A DNA stretch of 41,507 bases from JAKQHY01 sp034429475 (GTDB lineage: Bacteria; Chloroflexota; Anaerolineae; B4-G1; SLSP01). The notes under the pieces were generated by a model, which saw nothing but the letters and a program-made list of their open reading frames with translations, did not search any database and was not told where the DNA came from. Below, piece after piece: positions 8,251 through 16,154 of the stretch. Location: positions 1-41,507 of the forward strand of contig DAOUGD010000240.1 of assembly GCA_034429475.1 (NCBI GenBank), read 5' to 3'. Positions within the stretch are counted from its first letter, which is position 1, and each line of letters starts with the position of its first letter. The position numbers were made by a program, and so were the translations under genes.

Positions 8251-8995
8251 CGAAGTTTGCCAGGATACCCAATTCAACGTTTTGCCAACGCATCCAGGTT
8301 TTGAGATCATCCAGGTGAATGTCTTCCATTTCACGAATGGCAACCGGAAAAACCATGATTTTCCCTTCCACCACGAGATGTCCGAAGCCAATATCGCCAA
8401 CCACTGTATCTTTGTAGGCCACTTGCATACGTTGGATCGGCTGGACTATGAGGTCGCGTAATTTCATCTCGTGATAACAGGCGTTGGCGTAGATGCGATA
8501 GGCAAAACCGGCGCCGAGAATGTGGTGGACTTCGTACAATGCGCCGAGGATTCTGTACGCGAGATCGGGGTATAGCCAATCAGGGTCGGGTTCGGGATGG
8601 GCGTGGGTCACGTTTTCCGGGCATTTGTCGAAGTCAAAGTAGAGGCGGTGAAAATTCGGTTCGGCGCTGCCAAAATTCAATAGAAGTCCCACCGGCTTAT
8701 TGACTGTTTTGAGGTACGAAATGCCTTGCGCTTTGTGGCGTTTGGTGAGTTTGTCCGTCACCTTGTTTTCAACGACAACTTCTTGGACGATGAGCAGGTC
8801 CAGGCGCTGGATTCCCACCCGACGGTCCTTGTAGAGGATTTCGTATTCATCCTGTTGGGTACAGAAAAGCCCACGAGATTGCAATTCATGGATCATAGCC
8901 CGTTCGTAGATGTATTCGGGATAAGTGCGAGAGGTGTGGTTGTAGACCTCATAATACGCGCCAATGATAACGCCGGTCAGGTCTTCATACTTCAT
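8213..8995 (-). CDS. Tandem GxxExxY protein with degenerate second domain
   Basis: A 260-residue protein made of two successive GxxExxY-type units. The first (residues 1 to about 125) has TYPEYIYERAMIHEL in place of the name motif and keeps RLDLLIVQEVVVENKV (Asp and Glu-x-Lys of the PD-(D/E)XK nuclease-like fold) and YLKTVNKPVGLLLNFG. The second (about 140-260) repeats the plan (YRILGALYEVHHILGAGFAYRIYANA) but has GFGHLVV and VFPV where Asp and Glu-x-Lys are expected, so it is probably inactive. Usual family members are single units of about 125 residues. Function of the family is unknown; nuclease activity is inferred from fold. No clear ribosome site precedes the ATG. Confidence 0.75.
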   Translation of the reverse strand: MKYEDLTGVIIGAYYEVYNHTSRTYPEYIYERAMIHELQSRGLFCTQQDEYEILYKDRRVGIQRLDLLIVQEVVVENKVTDKLTKRHKAQGISYLKTVNKPVGLLLNFGSAEPNFHRLYFDFDKCPENVTHAHPEPDPDWLYPDLAYRILGALYEVHHILGAGFAYRIYANACYHEMKLRDLIVQPIQRMQVAYKDTVVGDIGFGHLVVEGKIMVFPVAIREMEDIHLDDLKTWMRWQNVELGILANFDDVRLSPVFIRA

Positions 8996-9009
8996 CGCAG
9001 CCCCTAATA

Positions 9010-9085
9010 ACAGGATTTTCGGAATGATAGGATCAGAAGAGATTTACAGAATGATAGGATCAAAAATCCTATCATTCTGTAAATC
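9010..9085. repeat. Perfect 20-bp inverted repeat of the CAGGATTTACAGAATGATAGGAT word
   Basis: Arms 9041-9060 and 9066-9085 are perfect reverse complements (20 of 20) around a 5-base loop. A third, direct variant lies at 9010-9034. The right arm ends 9 bases before the stop of the GH4 gene (9095), so on the minus strand the hairpin immediately follows that gene. It could end or protect the GH4 transcript; there is no long T run. Confidence 0.8.
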
Positions 9086-9094
9086 CTGTTCTTC

Positions 9095-10420
9095 CTATGC
9101 CTCAAAATGCTTAAACTGCGGCAGATGTTCCTTGTTCTGCGCCAACATCTCGTTGACCATGCTCTTAATCTCCCCCAACGACAGCACCGCCGCCGTCAGC
9201 GGGTCGCTGGCAATGGCGTGGAAGACGAGGCGCGGGTCGCCGGTGAGGGCGGCCTCGACCGCCATCTCTTCGGTGGCGACGACGACCTGGTTCAGCGGCG
9301 CGACCTGGCGCGGCAGCGCGCCGACGTGGACGGCGTGCAGGCCGCCTTTGTCCACGTAGACGGGGACTTCGACGCACACGCCATCCGGCAGGTTGGTGAT
9401 GAGGCCGGTGTTGGGCACATTGCCATTGAACGAGAAGGTCTCGCCGCCTTGCAGCGCGTTGATGATGTACGAGGCGTACTCGTGGCCGCGTTGGAGATCA
9501 ATCGTCTCCCGCCCCAGCCACTCGCGGATGCCATCCTTCCAGTCGTCGGCGCGCTTGCGGTATTCGTTGAGGATGTAGGCATAGTGGCCGGGATTCCAGC
9601 CCGTGCCGTGGGTGCAGTACTTCTCGATGAGGTCAGGCCGTTTGCGGAACCACCAGTTGTACTCGGAGTTGTGGCCGCTGGACTCGGTGACGTAGTAATC
9701 CAGGTTGAGGAACATCTCGTTGCGCACCTGCTCCTCGTTGTAGATGTCCGGGTTTTCGGTGATGGCCTTGCGGATAAGTGGGTAGGCGTCCACGCCGTTC
9801 CACTCGTACTTGACGTACCACGCCAGGTGGTTGATGCCCGCGCAGGTGTACGTGATTTCCTCCATCGGCGCGCCAATCCAGTGGGCAAGCATATACGCCG
9901 TGCCCTGGACGCTGTGGCACAGGCCGGTCAACTGGATGAAGGACTCGCGCTGCATCGCACGGCACAACATCGCCATCGGGTTGGTGTAGTTGAGCATGGT
10001 GGCCTTCGGGCAGTACTTCTCCATGTCCTTGACGATGCCCAGCATCACCGGGATGGTGCGCAGGGCGCGGAAGATGCCCGATGGGCCGCGCGTGTCGCCC
10101 ACGTTCGTGTCCACACCGTACTTCTTGGGGATGAGGATGTCGTGCTGCCACACGTCCACGCCGCCCGCCAGGATCGTGACGATGACGGCGTCCGCGCCTT
10201 CCAGCGCTTCGGCGCGATCCATCGTCGCCAGCACCTTGGCCGGGCGCTTGCCCTCGGTCACGATGCGGTTCACCGCCCGGTTGATGAAGTCCAGCCGCTC
10301 GGCGTCAATGTCCATCAACGCCAGCGTCGCGTCCTCCAGCCGCGGGAAGGTGAGAATGTCGCGCACTAAACTGCGCGTGAAGCCAAAACTACCGGCGCCA
10401 ATAAAAGCAATTTTAGTCAT
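9095..10420 (-). CDS. GH4 family glycosidase, alpha-galactosidase (MelA)-like
   Basis: NAD- and metal-dependent glycosidase of family GH4, 441 residues, normal length. The N-terminal Rossmann motif is IAFIGAGSFGF (residues 4-14), with MDID at 36-39 for NAD. LNYTNPM (143-149), GLCHSVQG (166-173; metal ligand Cys168) and GINH (195-198; metal ligand His198) are intact. CHSVQG is typical of the alpha-galactosidase branch; phospho-glucosidases usually have CN-P there. The substrate is thus likely an alpha-galactoside or related uronide, but GH4 specificity varies. AGGAGG lies 9 bases before the ATG. The gene is flanked on both sides by hairpin word repeats and so appears to be a single-gene unit. 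It has no adjacent transporter. Confidence 0.88.
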   Translation of the reverse strand: MTKIAFIGAGSFGFTRSLVRDILTFPRLEDATLALMDIDAERLDFINRAVNRIVTEGKRPAKVLATMDRAEALEGADAVIVTILAGGVDVWQHDILIPKKYGVDTNVGDTRGPSGIFRALRTIPVMLGIVKDMEKYCPKATMLNYTNPMAMLCRAMQRESFIQLTGLCHSVQGTAYMLAHWIGAPMEEITYTCAGINHLAWYVKYEWNGVDAYPLIRKAITENPDIYNEEQVRNEMFLNLDYYVTESSGHNSEYNWWFRKRPDLIEKYCTHGTGWNPGHYAYILNEYRKRADDWKDGIREWLGRETIDLQRGHEYASYIINALQGGETFSFNGNVPNTGLITNLPDGVCVEVPVYVDKGGLHAVHVGALPRQVAPLNQVVVATEEMAVEAALTGDPRLVFHAIASDPLTAAVLSLGEIKSMVNEMLAQNKEHLPQFKHFEA

Positions 10421-10447
10421 TGGGTAAGACCTCCTAATATAATCTGA

Positions 10448-10523
10448 GAAATGGGTAATGGGAAATGAGTAACGAGTAACGAGTAATTTCTACTTCTTAC
10501 TCATTTCTCATTTCTGCTTTCTG
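10448..10523. repeat. Inverted heptad repeat, GTAACGA/GAAATGA type
   Basis: Left arm of six heptads in register (gaaatgg, gtaatgg, gaaatga, gtaacga, gtaacga, gtaattt; 10448-10489) and right arm of four (cttactc, atttctc, atttctg, ctttctg; 10496-10523). The right arm overlaps the 3' end of the CorC-type gene and supplies its last codons and TGA stop at 10501. The same word recurs at 25083-25166. Confidence 0.8.
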
Positions 10524-11847
10524 ATGGCATGTCAGGATCAACTGAGTCAGGGCGTTTCGGCGTCACCAGCACCTTGTCTACCCGGCGACCGTCCATATCC
10601 ACCACCTCGAAGCGCAGACCGCCGCACTCGAACCATTCGCCGGCCATGGGGATGCTTTCCAGGTAGTAGATGATGAATCCGCCCACGGTTTGGTAGTCGG
10701 CCAGTTCCTCGTCGGGCAATTTCTCGATGTCGAGCAGCTTCTTCAGCCGTTCGATGGGCAACATCCCATCGAGCAGCCACGAGCCGTCGTCGCGTTGGAT
10801 GGCTTCCGGCTCTTCGGGTTCGTCGTTGGCGGGTAGATCGCCCACGATGCTTTCGAGGATGTCCGTATCCGTCACCATGCCCTGGATGACGCCGTATTCG
10901 TCCACGACGACGGCGACGTGGACGCTTTTTTGCTTGAACAGGTCGAGCAATTTCAATGTAGGCATGTTTTCCGGCACAAAGAGGGGCGGACGCGCCAGCG
11001 CGCTCAGATCCAGCGCGTTGTCGGTCAGATTTTGCGCCAGGATGTCTTTGGCGTACACGACGCCGAGGAAGTTGTCCAGGTTATCCTTGCTCAACAAAAA
11101 GCGCGAGTAAGGGCTGAGAACGATCTTTTGCCGCATGACTTCTGGCGAATCTTCCAGGTCGAGCCACACGATCTGAGGCCGCGCGGTCATCACCGCGCCC
11201 ACCCGCTGCTCATCCAGCCGCAGGACGCTTTCGAGAATATCCTGCTCGGTCTCCTCCAATGCACCGCTTTGCGCGCCTTGCTCGATCAGGATTTCCAGCT
11301 CTTCCTGGGTGATCGCCGGTTCGTCGGAGGGCTTGATCCGCAGCGCCCAGAGGATGAAATCGGTGGAAAGGCTCAGCAGCTTCACCAGCGGCGTCGCCAG
11401 GATGGCGAGAAAATTCATTGGCGTCGCCGTCGCCACGGCGATCCGCTCGGCGTTGTTCAGCGCCAGGCGCTTGGGCACCAATTCCCCCACGATGAGCGAG
11501 AGGTAGGTGATGCAGACGACGACCACGCCTACGCCGATGGCGTCACTGTACGGTTCAAGGGCAGGGATGACTTTCAGCCGGGTCGCAATTTCTTCGGCCA
11601 GCGTCGCCCCGCCCAGCGCGCCCGACAAGATGCCGATGGTGGTGATCCCGATTTGGATGGTTGCCAGGAGTTTGTTCGGCTCGTCGGCCAGCGCGAGGGC
11701 CAACCGGGCCTGGCGATTGCCGCCCTCGGCCAGCCTTTGCAGGCGCACCCGGCGGGCAGAGACGATCGCCATTTCGGACATCGAAAATCCACCGTTGAGA
11801 ATGAGCAATAAAAGAACGATCAGAACTTCTAACCCTGAATTGTGCAT
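10501..11847 (-). CDS. CNNM/CorC family transporter (hemolysin C-like), DUF21-CBS-CorC_HlyC
   Basis: A 448-residue integral membrane protein of the CNNM/CorC family, implicated in Mg2+/Co2+ transport. Order of domains: DUF21 membrane domain (about 1-190, with NGGFSMSEMAIVSARRVRLQ and SLIVGELVPKRLALNN, a conserved Pro-Lys-Arg motif), two CBS repeats (about 205-335), and the CorC_HlyC C-terminal domain (about 345-430; VGGFIIYYLESIPMAGE). Older names such as hemolysin are misleading. The last residues (SESRNEK) and stop are encoded by the right arm of the word repeat at 10448-10523, so the native C-terminus may have been altered. No clear ribosome site precedes the ATG, which lies 40 bases from a large hairpin. 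Confidence 0.9.
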   Translation of the reverse strand: MHNSGLEVLIVLLLLILNGGFSMSEMAIVSARRVRLQRLAEGGNRQARLALALADEPNKLLATIQIGITTIGILSGALGGATLAEEIATRLKVIPALEPYSDAIGVGVVVVCITYLSLIVGELVPKRLALNNAERIAVATATPMNFLAILATPLVKLLSLSTDFILWALRIKPSDEPAITQEELEILIEQGAQSGALEETEQDILESVLRLDEQRVGAVMTARPQIVWLDLEDSPEVMRQKIVLSPYSRFLLSKDNLDNFLGVVYAKDILAQNLTDNALDLSALARPPLFVPENMPTLKLLDLFKQKSVHVAVVVDEYGVIQGMVTDTDILESIVGDLPANDEPEEPEAIQRDDGSWLLDGMLPIERLKKLLDIEKLPDEELADYQTVGGFIIYYLESIPMAGEWFECGGLRFEVVDMDGRRVDKVLVTPKRPDSVDPDMPSESRNEK

Positions 11848-11887
11848 AATACTTTTAGTTTTCGTACTCCATTGTGTCTGTTATGAT

Positions 11888-11979
11888 CAGTAGATGAAAA
11901 TTTTAGGCTCGTAGTAACGACTTTAGTCGTCAAAAGAACCACTGAAGTGGTTACTACGAACCAAATTTTTGATCTACTG
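11888..11979. repeat. Large composite hairpin with GTAGTAACGACTTTAGTCG element
   Basis: Outer arms 11888-11917 and 11951-11979 are imperfect inverted copies of about 30 bases (starting cagtagat and ending atctactg). Between them lie two self-complementary units: cgactttagtcg (11918-11929) and ccactgaagtgg (11939-11950). So one outer stem encloses two small hairpins, a cruciform or three-way-junction layout. The right arm overlaps the 3' end of the GNAT gene and supplies its TAG stop at 11954. A related small unit, ccgctgaagcgg, is at 20498-20509. Confidence 0.75.
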
Positions 11980-12592
11980 ATGATAGCGTGTCGCTCAACA
12001 TCCGCTGCATATCATAACACATTACTCCCATTGGGTTAGTGAAGTGCCCCTGGACTTGAAATCCGTGTCGCTCGTAATAGCGAATTGCGCGGTGATTGTC
12101 GGCCATGACGCCGCCCCAGAGAATAACGCGCTCGCAGCCAAAGCGCCGGGCAAGGTCGAGGGTGGGGGGCAGCAGCCGCGATCCCAGGCCGCGATTTTGG
12201 TAATCGTCGGCAACGCACGGGCCGAACCGGCAGGTCGTCGCGGGGTCGAGGGGAAGGCCATAGCTCTGATACCGTTGTGTGTCGTCAGGAACGAGGTCAA
12301 AACTCAGTTCAAACAGCGCGACGATACGCCCGGCGTCCTCGGCGGCGACCAATCGCAGCTTGTCGTAGCGGGCGATGGCCGCGCACATCTCCTGCGCCGT
12401 CGCCAGATCGTAGCCGGGGTAGGCGCAGAAGGCGCGGGTTGGGGGGGAAAGACCGGTCAGAAACTCGGCCAGCCGGGCCGCGTCATCCGGCAGGAGCGGG
12501 CGAAAGGTGAATGCCTCGTCCGGCGGCAGGGAGATAGTGTGGTAAAAATCGCCGGGACACGCCGCGACTGCGGCTAACGTCAAAACCCCCAT
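11954..12592 (-). CDS. GNAT family N-acetyltransferase
   Basis: A 212-residue acetyl-CoA-dependent acyltransferase. The GNAT fold runs from about residue 28 (FTFRPLLPDDAARL) to 200, with the acetyl-CoA loop in VADDYQNRGLGSRLL (QNRGLG at 132-137) and the C-terminal GVMADNHRAIRYYERHGFQ helix-strand. The substrate is unknown. Its ATG overlaps the end of the upstream helical protein gene by 13 bases, so the two are probably co-translated. The last codons and the stop come from the right arm of the large hairpin at 11888-11979. The first 25 residues are not part of the fold and the true start could be later. Confidence 0.85.
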   Translation of the reverse strand: MGVLTLAAVAACPGDFYHTISLPPDEAFTFRPLLPDDAARLAEFLTGLSPPTRAFCAYPGYDLATAQEMCAAIARYDKLRLVAAEDAGRIVALFELSFDLVPDDTQRYQSYGLPLDPATTCRFGPCVADDYQNRGLGSRLLPPTLDLARRFGCERVILWGGVMADNHRAIRYYERHGFQVQGHFTNPMGVMCYDMQRMLSDTLSSVDQKFGS

Positions 12593-13644
12593 AGATACAA
12601 AAACATCTCGGCAGCGTGCCAGCTATGCGGCGCGCACAACTTTTGCGCGACAAACGCTTCGTCCACCAGGCGCATCCCGTCATAGTACGCCTGACTGGCG
12701 TGCGCTTCCCACGTCAGCGGATAAGTGCGTCCCGCCAGATGGTGCAGCGGTTGCCAAGGGGGCGCGCCGCGCGCACTGAAGAAGTGTGCTTCGGCCCATG
12801 CCAGGTAGGGGAAATCTTCGGCGTTGGCGTGATACCCTTCCGGCCGCCCGATGTAATCCGCAATCTCGGCCCACCAACACAGCGTCGCATAGGAATCTTC
12901 CAACCAGGGGACGACAAACAGATCGTCCAATCCCAACGCCTGTAAACCAAACTTGAGCCACTGTGTTTGATAGACCTGATGCTCGGCAAAGTCTGTGACG
13001 CCGCAGAGGTAGCTGCCGCGCCCGTGGTCGTCGCGCACAAAGGCTGGAATCGCAGCCAGGACGTCCGCCACCAGCGGATGCGACCGATCGCTCACCAGCG
13101 AGATGAGGTAGAGCGCCTGCCCCAGATTGTCCGGCTCGCATTGCCCGGCGTTGTTGCGGTCGAACGGTTCGTGCAACTTTAGGATCCAATCGCGGATGAG
13201 CAACAGATTACCGGTGTGCTGCAATACCATCGCCATCAGCGCCGCGTCGCGGTACCAGGGCTTGGGATAGACCAGGAAGTTCGGCGTCGGGCCATGGGGC
13301 ATCACATTGACCAAAATCTCGTGGTGCAGCACGCGCAGCGTTTGAGCGTAGGGATGGCCCTCAAACGTGGGCAGGTGGACGGGCGCTGCCGTGAGGCAGT
13401 GCGTCGCGCCGTCATAGTCCAGCCAGACGCCTTCCTCGTCCTCACGGATGAGGACGGGCTTTTCATCGGAGGTGGTGAAGCGCACGGTGTAGGCTGGCGC
13501 GTCCACGACTTCCTGCGTCGCTTCTTGCGCGAACAACACTTCGCCAGTCAGCGCATCCAGCAGCCGCCCGGCGCGATAGAGCAACTTGCGTCGCGCCCCC
13601 GCGCCGAACAGAAAAAACGTCGCTTGCGGAATGATCAGACTCAT
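12580..13644 (-). CDS. Hypothetical protein, predicted all-alpha toroid-like
   Basis: A product of 354 residues from the ATG at 13644, chosen because GGAGGGGA lies just upstream; an open frame extends further up to 13845 but runs through a word repeat and the end of another gene. Residues 1-100 are beta-rich (TVRFTTSDEKPVLIREDEEGV). From about residue 105 it is helical and rich in Trp, Tyr and His (VYPKPWYRDAALMAMVLQHT, HEPFDRNNAGQCEPDNLGQA, YLCGVTDFAEHQVYQTQWLK), a pattern like (alpha/alpha)6 glycosidase or lyase folds. I do not recognise a characterised family. Asp and Glu residues in PWYRDAAL and CEPDN would be the places to look for a catalytic pair. Confidence 0.6.
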   Translation of the reverse strand: MSLIIPQATFFLFGAGARRKLLYRAGRLLDALTGEVLFAQEATQEVVDAPAYTVRFTTSDEKPVLIREDEEGVWLDYDGATHCLTAAPVHLPTFEGHPYAQTLRVLHHEILVNVMPHGPTPNFLVYPKPWYRDAALMAMVLQHTGNLLLIRDWILKLHEPFDRNNAGQCEPDNLGQALYLISLVSDRSHPLVADVLAAIPAFVRDDHGRGSYLCGVTDFAEHQVYQTQWLKFGLQALGLDDLFVVPWLEDSYATLCWWAEIADYIGRPEGYHANAEDFPYLAWAEAHFFSARGAPPWQPLHHLAGRTYPLTWEAHASQAYYDGMRLVDEAFVAQKLCAPHSWHAAEMFLYLWGF

Positions 13645-13667
13645 CGTTCCCCTCCTGGCCTGATAAG

Positions 13668-13720
13668 GAAGCAGGATGCAAGATGCAAGATAAAACACCC
13701 TGCTTCTTGCATCTTGCCTC
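13668..13720. repeat. Inverted heptad repeat, GATGCAA/TTGCATC
   Basis: Left part gaagcag, gatgcaa, gatgcaa, gat (13668-13691) and right part ctgcttc, ttgcatc, ttgcctc (13700-13720) form inverted arms around a short AT-rich loop. The right arm ends 6 bases before the stop of the aldo/keto-reductase-like gene at 13727. Confidence 0.7.
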
Positions 13721-13726
13721 TTATGG

Positions 13727-14563
13727 CTAATCCAACGAACTCTTGCTGCGCGTCTTCTGCAATTCGATCTGCGGCATCCGCCGGGCGAGCAAATCCAGGG
13801 AAAGCTCGATGGATTCGCGCGCTTCGTCGGGCGTGGTGGTGCCAATCGTGACCATGTCGCAGTCGCGGATCGTGTTCCACACGAAGGCCAGGCCGACGAT
13901 GGGCATGAGCCGGCCGGCGGCCAGCGGCTTGATCGTCATCACAGGCTTTTGGGCGTTCTGGATGATGCGCTGCACCCAATCCACTTCCACCTGCATCAAA
14001 AATCCGGCGGCGTTGTAAATCTGGATGTAGGTTTCGACGTCAGCTTCCATTTTGTCGGCGTAGATGACGCTTTCCGGCATGTGCGTGGAGAGGCCAGGGA
14101 TCATGCCGCGCGCGCGGATGAGCGCCGTGTACTTGTCCAGGTCGCGGATCGTTTTGGTCATCCGGTCGGCCAGCGCGTCGGTGATGGCCTGGTGCGGCAT
14201 ACAGAACGTGGCGTGGTACTGCTCCTTGCACGTATCGAACACACGCTCCGGCTCGGACTCCGCCGGGCCGCCGGGCATGATGTTGAAGTGCGGCGTGACG
14301 ATGCGCGTGATGGCCTTGCCGCTGCGCTGTTCGGCGTCTTGCAGCGCCGCTTCCAACTTGTCGTTCATTGGCCCCATGACGGCGTCCACGCTGTATTCCA
14401 GGAACACGTCCAGAATCGCGGCGATGGTCTGCGGATTGTGGTGCGTCTGGATCCATTTGTCCTTCGCCAGACTGGTGTGCGACCAACCGAGGAACCAGTT
14501 CGTGCCGATGAGTAGTCGGGGCAATGACACCCCGCCAACGATAGTGCGAGGAAATTCAGACAT
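13727..14563 (-). CDS. TIM-barrel protein, aldo/keto-reductase-like, unknown function
   Basis: A 278-residue product from the ATG at 14563, which has AGGAGG 7 bases upstream; an ATG at 14584 lies before that site and is rejected. Alternating strands and helices fit a TIM barrel: LPRLLIGTNWFLGW, SVDAVMGPMNDKLEAAL, RIVTPHFNIM, GMIPGLSTHMPESV, KPVMTIKPLAAGRL and VTIGTTTPDEARESI. The last two segments resemble the C-terminal part of aldo/keto reductases, including the TxTPDEARES phosphate-binding region for NADP. The Tyr/Lys/Asp/His tetrad is not obvious, so a reductase role is not claimed. It sits between a VapBC pair and the helical hypothetical protein. Confidence 0.6.
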   Translation of the reverse strand: MSEFPRTIVGGVSLPRLLIGTNWFLGWSHTSLAKDKWIQTHHNPQTIAAILDVFLEYSVDAVMGPMNDKLEAALQDAEQRSGKAITRIVTPHFNIMPGGPAESEPERVFDTCKEQYHATFCMPHQAITDALADRMTKTIRDLDKYTALIRARGMIPGLSTHMPESVIYADKMEADVETYIQIYNAAGFLMQVEVDWVQRIIQNAQKPVMTIKPLAAGRLMPIVGLAFVWNTIRDCDMVTIGTTTPDEARESIELSLDLLARRMPQIELQKTRSKSSLD

Positions 14564-14602
14564 ACTTGAGCCTCCTGTATTCAAATGATAAAATTCAAAA
14601 AG

Positions 14603-14623
14603 GTGAAACGTGAAACGTGAAGA
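14603..14623. repeat. Three heptads GTGAAAC-GTGAAAC-GTGAAGA
   Basis: Three 7-bp units in register, same word as at 625-686. They lie 27 bases after the stop of the PIN toxin gene (14650) and upstream of the TIM-barrel gene start. Weak inverted material (tttctcgtttctc) follows at 14638-14650. Confidence 0.55.
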
Positions 14624-14649
14624 TTAACATTTCAGAGTTTCTCGTTTCT

Positions 14650-15069
14650 CTATTGCTTGTGCTTTTTGTATGGCAAGAATTCCAATTGCACCTTGTCCTT
14701 GAGAACCTCAAATTCGGGATCTTTGTGGACCAGAATTGCATTGTGGGTAGCGGCAAAACCGGCAACGATTGCATCTGCGAAGGAAACCCGATGGGCGGCT
14801 TTGAAGTGGGCCGCAGTCAATAGGGTAGACTCATCTATGCTCCACAGAATAGTTGCGGGTAGTTGTTTGAGCAGTTTGTATCGTTGATCTGCAAGGGAGT
14901 TTTCTCGTTCTTGTAACGTGATGTAGTAAACTTCTAATAGGGCGGCCCAAGGGATTAGAATATCTTCGTTCAACAGAAGAATGTTGACACGATCCGCACC
15001 ATCTTCAGCTTCCAGGTATGCTATCAACGCCGATGTGTCCAGCAAATAAAGTTTACTGCTCACGTTCAC
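14650..15069 (-). CDS. PIN-domain ribonuclease toxin (VapC type)
   Basis: A 139-residue PIN-domain protein, predicted Mg2+-dependent RNase toxin of a type II toxin-antitoxin pair. The acidic residues are all in place: Asp11 (YLLDTSALIAYL), Glu46 (ALLEVYYI), Asp99 (VSFADAIVAGFA) and Asp117 (LVHKDPEFE). Its start overlaps the antitoxin gene by 17 bases, the usual order of antitoxin first. Length is normal for the family. The target RNA cannot be inferred. Confidence 0.88.
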   Translation of the reverse strand: MNVSSKLYLLDTSALIAYLEAEDGADRVNILLLNEDILIPWAALLEVYYITLQERENSLADQRYKLLKQLPATILWSIDESTLLTAAHFKAAHRVSFADAIVAGFAATHNAILVHKDPEFEVLKDKVQLEFLPYKKHKQ

Positions 15070-15316
15070 GATCCTTTGCCCGTTCGGCCAGTAAGCGCTC
15101 TAGCAAATGTTCACCCTGTGCACTTCCACGCAATTGACGCATAGCCTCAAGTTGAGCTTTCGTCCGATGTGGCGCCAATGGCTTGCGGGCCGGCCGTGTC
15201 TGGATGAATAACGCAAAATCCAGCACTTCTGCCACCCGCTCTGTCGGCAATTCTTCGATGACTTGCCACAAAACCGTTTTGATGTCCACCATCGTTTCTT
15301 CTACTACCTGTGTCAT
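15053..15316 (-). CDS. Antitoxin of the PIN-domain pair (VapB/DUF2281-like)
   Basis: An 87-residue acidic-then-basic small protein preceded by AAGGAGG 6 bases from the ATG. The segment WQVIEELPTERVAEVLDFALFIQ (about 17-39) resembles DUF2281-type antitoxins, which begin with an IEKLPxELxxEVxDFxEFL helix. The charged C-terminal half (LLERLLAERAKDREREQ) probably wraps the toxin. It overlaps the VapC-type gene by 17 bases. No recognised DNA-binding motif is visible; the N-terminus may bind DNA as in other families, but this is inference. Confidence 0.75.
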   Translation of the reverse strand: MTQVVEETMVDIKTVLWQVIEELPTERVAEVLDFALFIQTRPARKPLAPHRTKAQLEAMRQLRGSAQGEHLLERLLAERAKDREREQ

Positions 15317-15332
15317 GGCGTACCTCCTTCAT

Positions 15333-16109
15333 TCATTGATCGCAAATCTCAAACGCCCGGCGCAGCGCTGCGTACACTTCGCCCTTCGGTCTGAACTCGT
15401 GTCCTACATAATCATTGTATCCTGATTCGGCGATTGCGCGACAGATGCCCGCGTAATTCAGTTCTTGCGTGTCGTCGAAGTCGCGCCGGCCGGGGACGCC
15501 CGCCGTGTGGAAGTGGCCGATCCAGTGGATGTTGGCGCGGATCGTGGCGATGAGGTCGCCTTCCATGATCTGCATGTGGTAGATGTCAAACAGCAGCTTG
15601 ACGTTGGGACTGTTGACCTGCTCGCAGACGGCGATCCCCCACGCGCTGTGATCGCACTCGTAGCCGGGATGATCTACCCTACTGTTGAGCAGTTCCATGT
15701 TGAGGTTGACGTTCTTTTTCTCGGCGTAGGGCGCGATGCGGCGGAAACCCGCTATGGTGGTGGCGATGGCTTCGTCCTCGCTTACGCCCGCGCGCCGGTT
15801 GCCGCTGAAACAGATCAGGCCAGGGATACCTACCTCCGCCGCGATGTCGATGGACGCGCGCAGTTCCGCCTCGATGCGGTCGTGCTGCGCCGCGTCGTTC
15901 AGGCCGACGGCGAGGCTGTCGTGCCCGCACATCGTCGCAATCGCCAGACCATGACGCCGCGCCAGCTTCACCACATCGGCGAAATCGTCGCCGCGTCCCC
16001 ACAGCTCGATGGCGGCGAAACCCAACTCCGCGACTTTCGCCACAAAATCGGCCAGTGGGCTATCCGCCGGTTTGATCATAGGATAGCAAACAGATTGTTT
16101 TATGGTCAC
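15333..16109 (-). CDS. Hydroxypyruvate isomerase-like TIM-barrel sugar isomerase/epimerase
   Basis: A 258-residue xylose-isomerase-like TIM barrel. The start is a GTG with GGGAGG 5 bases upstream. Metal-binding acidic residues are seen in NLNMELLNSRVDHPGYEC (Glu), KLLFDIYHMQIMEGDL (Asp and His), GHFHTAGVPGR (His) and YVGHEFRPKG (Glu), the arrangement of hydroxypyruvate isomerase (Hyi) and related epimerases. The likely role is isomerisation of a small keto acid or ketose in the cytoplasm. Related proteins act on several sugars, so the substrate is uncertain. The gene lies 16 bases upstream of the antitoxin gene on the same strand. Confidence 0.8.
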   Translation of the reverse strand: MTIKQSVCYPMIKPADSPLADFVAKVAELGFAAIELWGRGDDFADVVKLARRHGLAIATMCGHDSLAVGLNDAAQHDRIEAELRASIDIAAEVGIPGLICFSGNRRAGVSEDEAIATTIAGFRRIAPYAEKKNVNLNMELLNSRVDHPGYECDHSAWGIAVCEQVNSPNVKLLFDIYHMQIMEGDLIATIRANIHWIGHFHTAGVPGRRDFDDTQELNYAGICRAIAESGYNDYVGHEFRPKGEVYAALRRAFEICDQ

Positions 16110-16135
16110 GGTGCCCTCCCTAAAGGCATTCTAAA

Positions 16136-16152
16136 GTCAAAGGTCAAAAGTC
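16136..16152. repeat. Short GTCAAAG heptad tract
   Basis: Units gtcaaag, gtcaaaa, gtc in register, the same word as at 2761-2825. It ends 2 bases before the stop codon of the AAC(3)-type gene (16155) and has no inverted arm. Confidence 0.55.
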
Positions 16153-16154
16153 GG

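Noticed and set aside
9107..10369. Open frame of 420 codons opposite to the GH4 gene
   Set aside because: Same reason: no recognisable fold, and the GH4 motifs on the other strand are complete.
13645..13845. N-terminal extension of the helical hypothetical protein
   Set aside because: It translates a word repeat and the end of the neighbouring gene; a strong Shine-Dalgarno precedes the ATG at 13644.
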